From assembly GCA_050124775.1 (NCBI GenBank), contig JASFEP010000307.1:1-5595 (forward strand): DNA of 5,595 bases. The letters are read 5' to 3'. This document shows, piece by piece, positions 5,423 through 5,595 of the stretch. Under the pieces are notes generated by a model. That model was not told the DNA's origin. It made no database searches and saw only the letters and a list, made by a program, of their open reading frames with translations. Each line of letters starts with the position of its first letter. The first letter of the stretch is position 1. A program made the position numbers and the translations under genes. This stretch comes from WTAW01 sp050124775 (lineage in GTDB: Bacteria; Acidobacteriota; Aminicenantia; Aminicenantales; Aminicenantaceae).

Positions 5423-5595
5423 AAAAAGAAAATCTATACATGATCTTAAAGTACAAACAAGTTTTTTTCAGCGACGTCTAATTTTGGGTGGAAAATTTAG
5501 TTCAAAGAGTAGCCGATAGAGGTGAAACCGATAATTTGAAAATCATCCCCTCAGCCACCCTAAAAGGCGATTGACCGCTAAAAAGTGATGTGTCA
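5423..5595. other. AT-rich right flank, no gene supported
   Basis: No start codon with a ribosome site opens a frame of convincing length here. One minus-strand frame is open from the window edge for about 30 codons and stops near 5505, so it might be the tail of an upstream gene, but it has no recognisable motif. Short symmetries are present: AATTTT (5480-5485) against AAAATT (5492-5497), and GGGTGG (5486-5491) against CCACCC (5555-5560). No purine riboswitch core was recognised upstream of guaA. Confidence 0.4.

Noticed and set aside
5354..5595. Purine riboswitch upstream of guaA
   Set aside because: I could not find the paired-loop core or a following terminator or ribosome-site hairpin. 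The likely leader is only about 20 nt.

Overview
The window looks like ordinary chromosomal DNA from a Gram-negative-type bacterium of moderate GC content, with AT-rich intergenic gaps. The signs are sigma70-like promoters, a tRNA gene with an encoded CCA end, short compact intergenic regions, and a GMP synthase made as a separate ATP-pyrophosphatase subunit rather than as the usual fused enzyme. The phylum cannot be fixed from sequence alone. Desulfobacterota-like or Acidobacteriota/Aminicenantes-like lineages would fit, but that is an impression, not a result.

Layout, left to right. A tRNA-Glu(CTC) gene lies on the minus strand (111-186) with a good promoter just upstream. Next on the minus strand is a 548-residue membrane-anchored protein that fuses TPR repeats to a complete glyoxalase-II-like metallo-beta-lactamase domain (360-2006). 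It starts at a TTG codon and has its own strong promoter in the 77-bp gap behind the next gene. That next gene (2084-2989, minus) encodes a cation diffusion facilitator (CDF) metal exporter with all expected metal-site residues. A 272-bp divergent promoter region follows (2990-3261), holding tandem TATAAT boxes, two hairpins and an A-tract. Reading rightward from it is a ten-helix YkvI-type (COG3949-like) transporter of unknown substrate (3262-4353). A 57-bp perfect palindrome sits between this gene and the convergent gene for the GMP synthase ATP-pyrophosphatase subunit (4421-5353, minus). The last ~240 bp hold no supported gene.

The genes do not form one obvious pathway. Metal efflux, a metal-dependent hydrolase probably exposed outside the cytoplasm, an orphan transporter, purine synthesis and a tRNA appear to be separate transcription units. 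I see no CRISPR array, intact mobile element, toxin-antitoxin pair or defence system, and no clear undescribed system. The points most worth a second look are the TPR/metallo-hydrolase fusion, the stand-alone GuaA subunit, and the perfect palindrome, which may be a family repeat as well as a two-way terminator.
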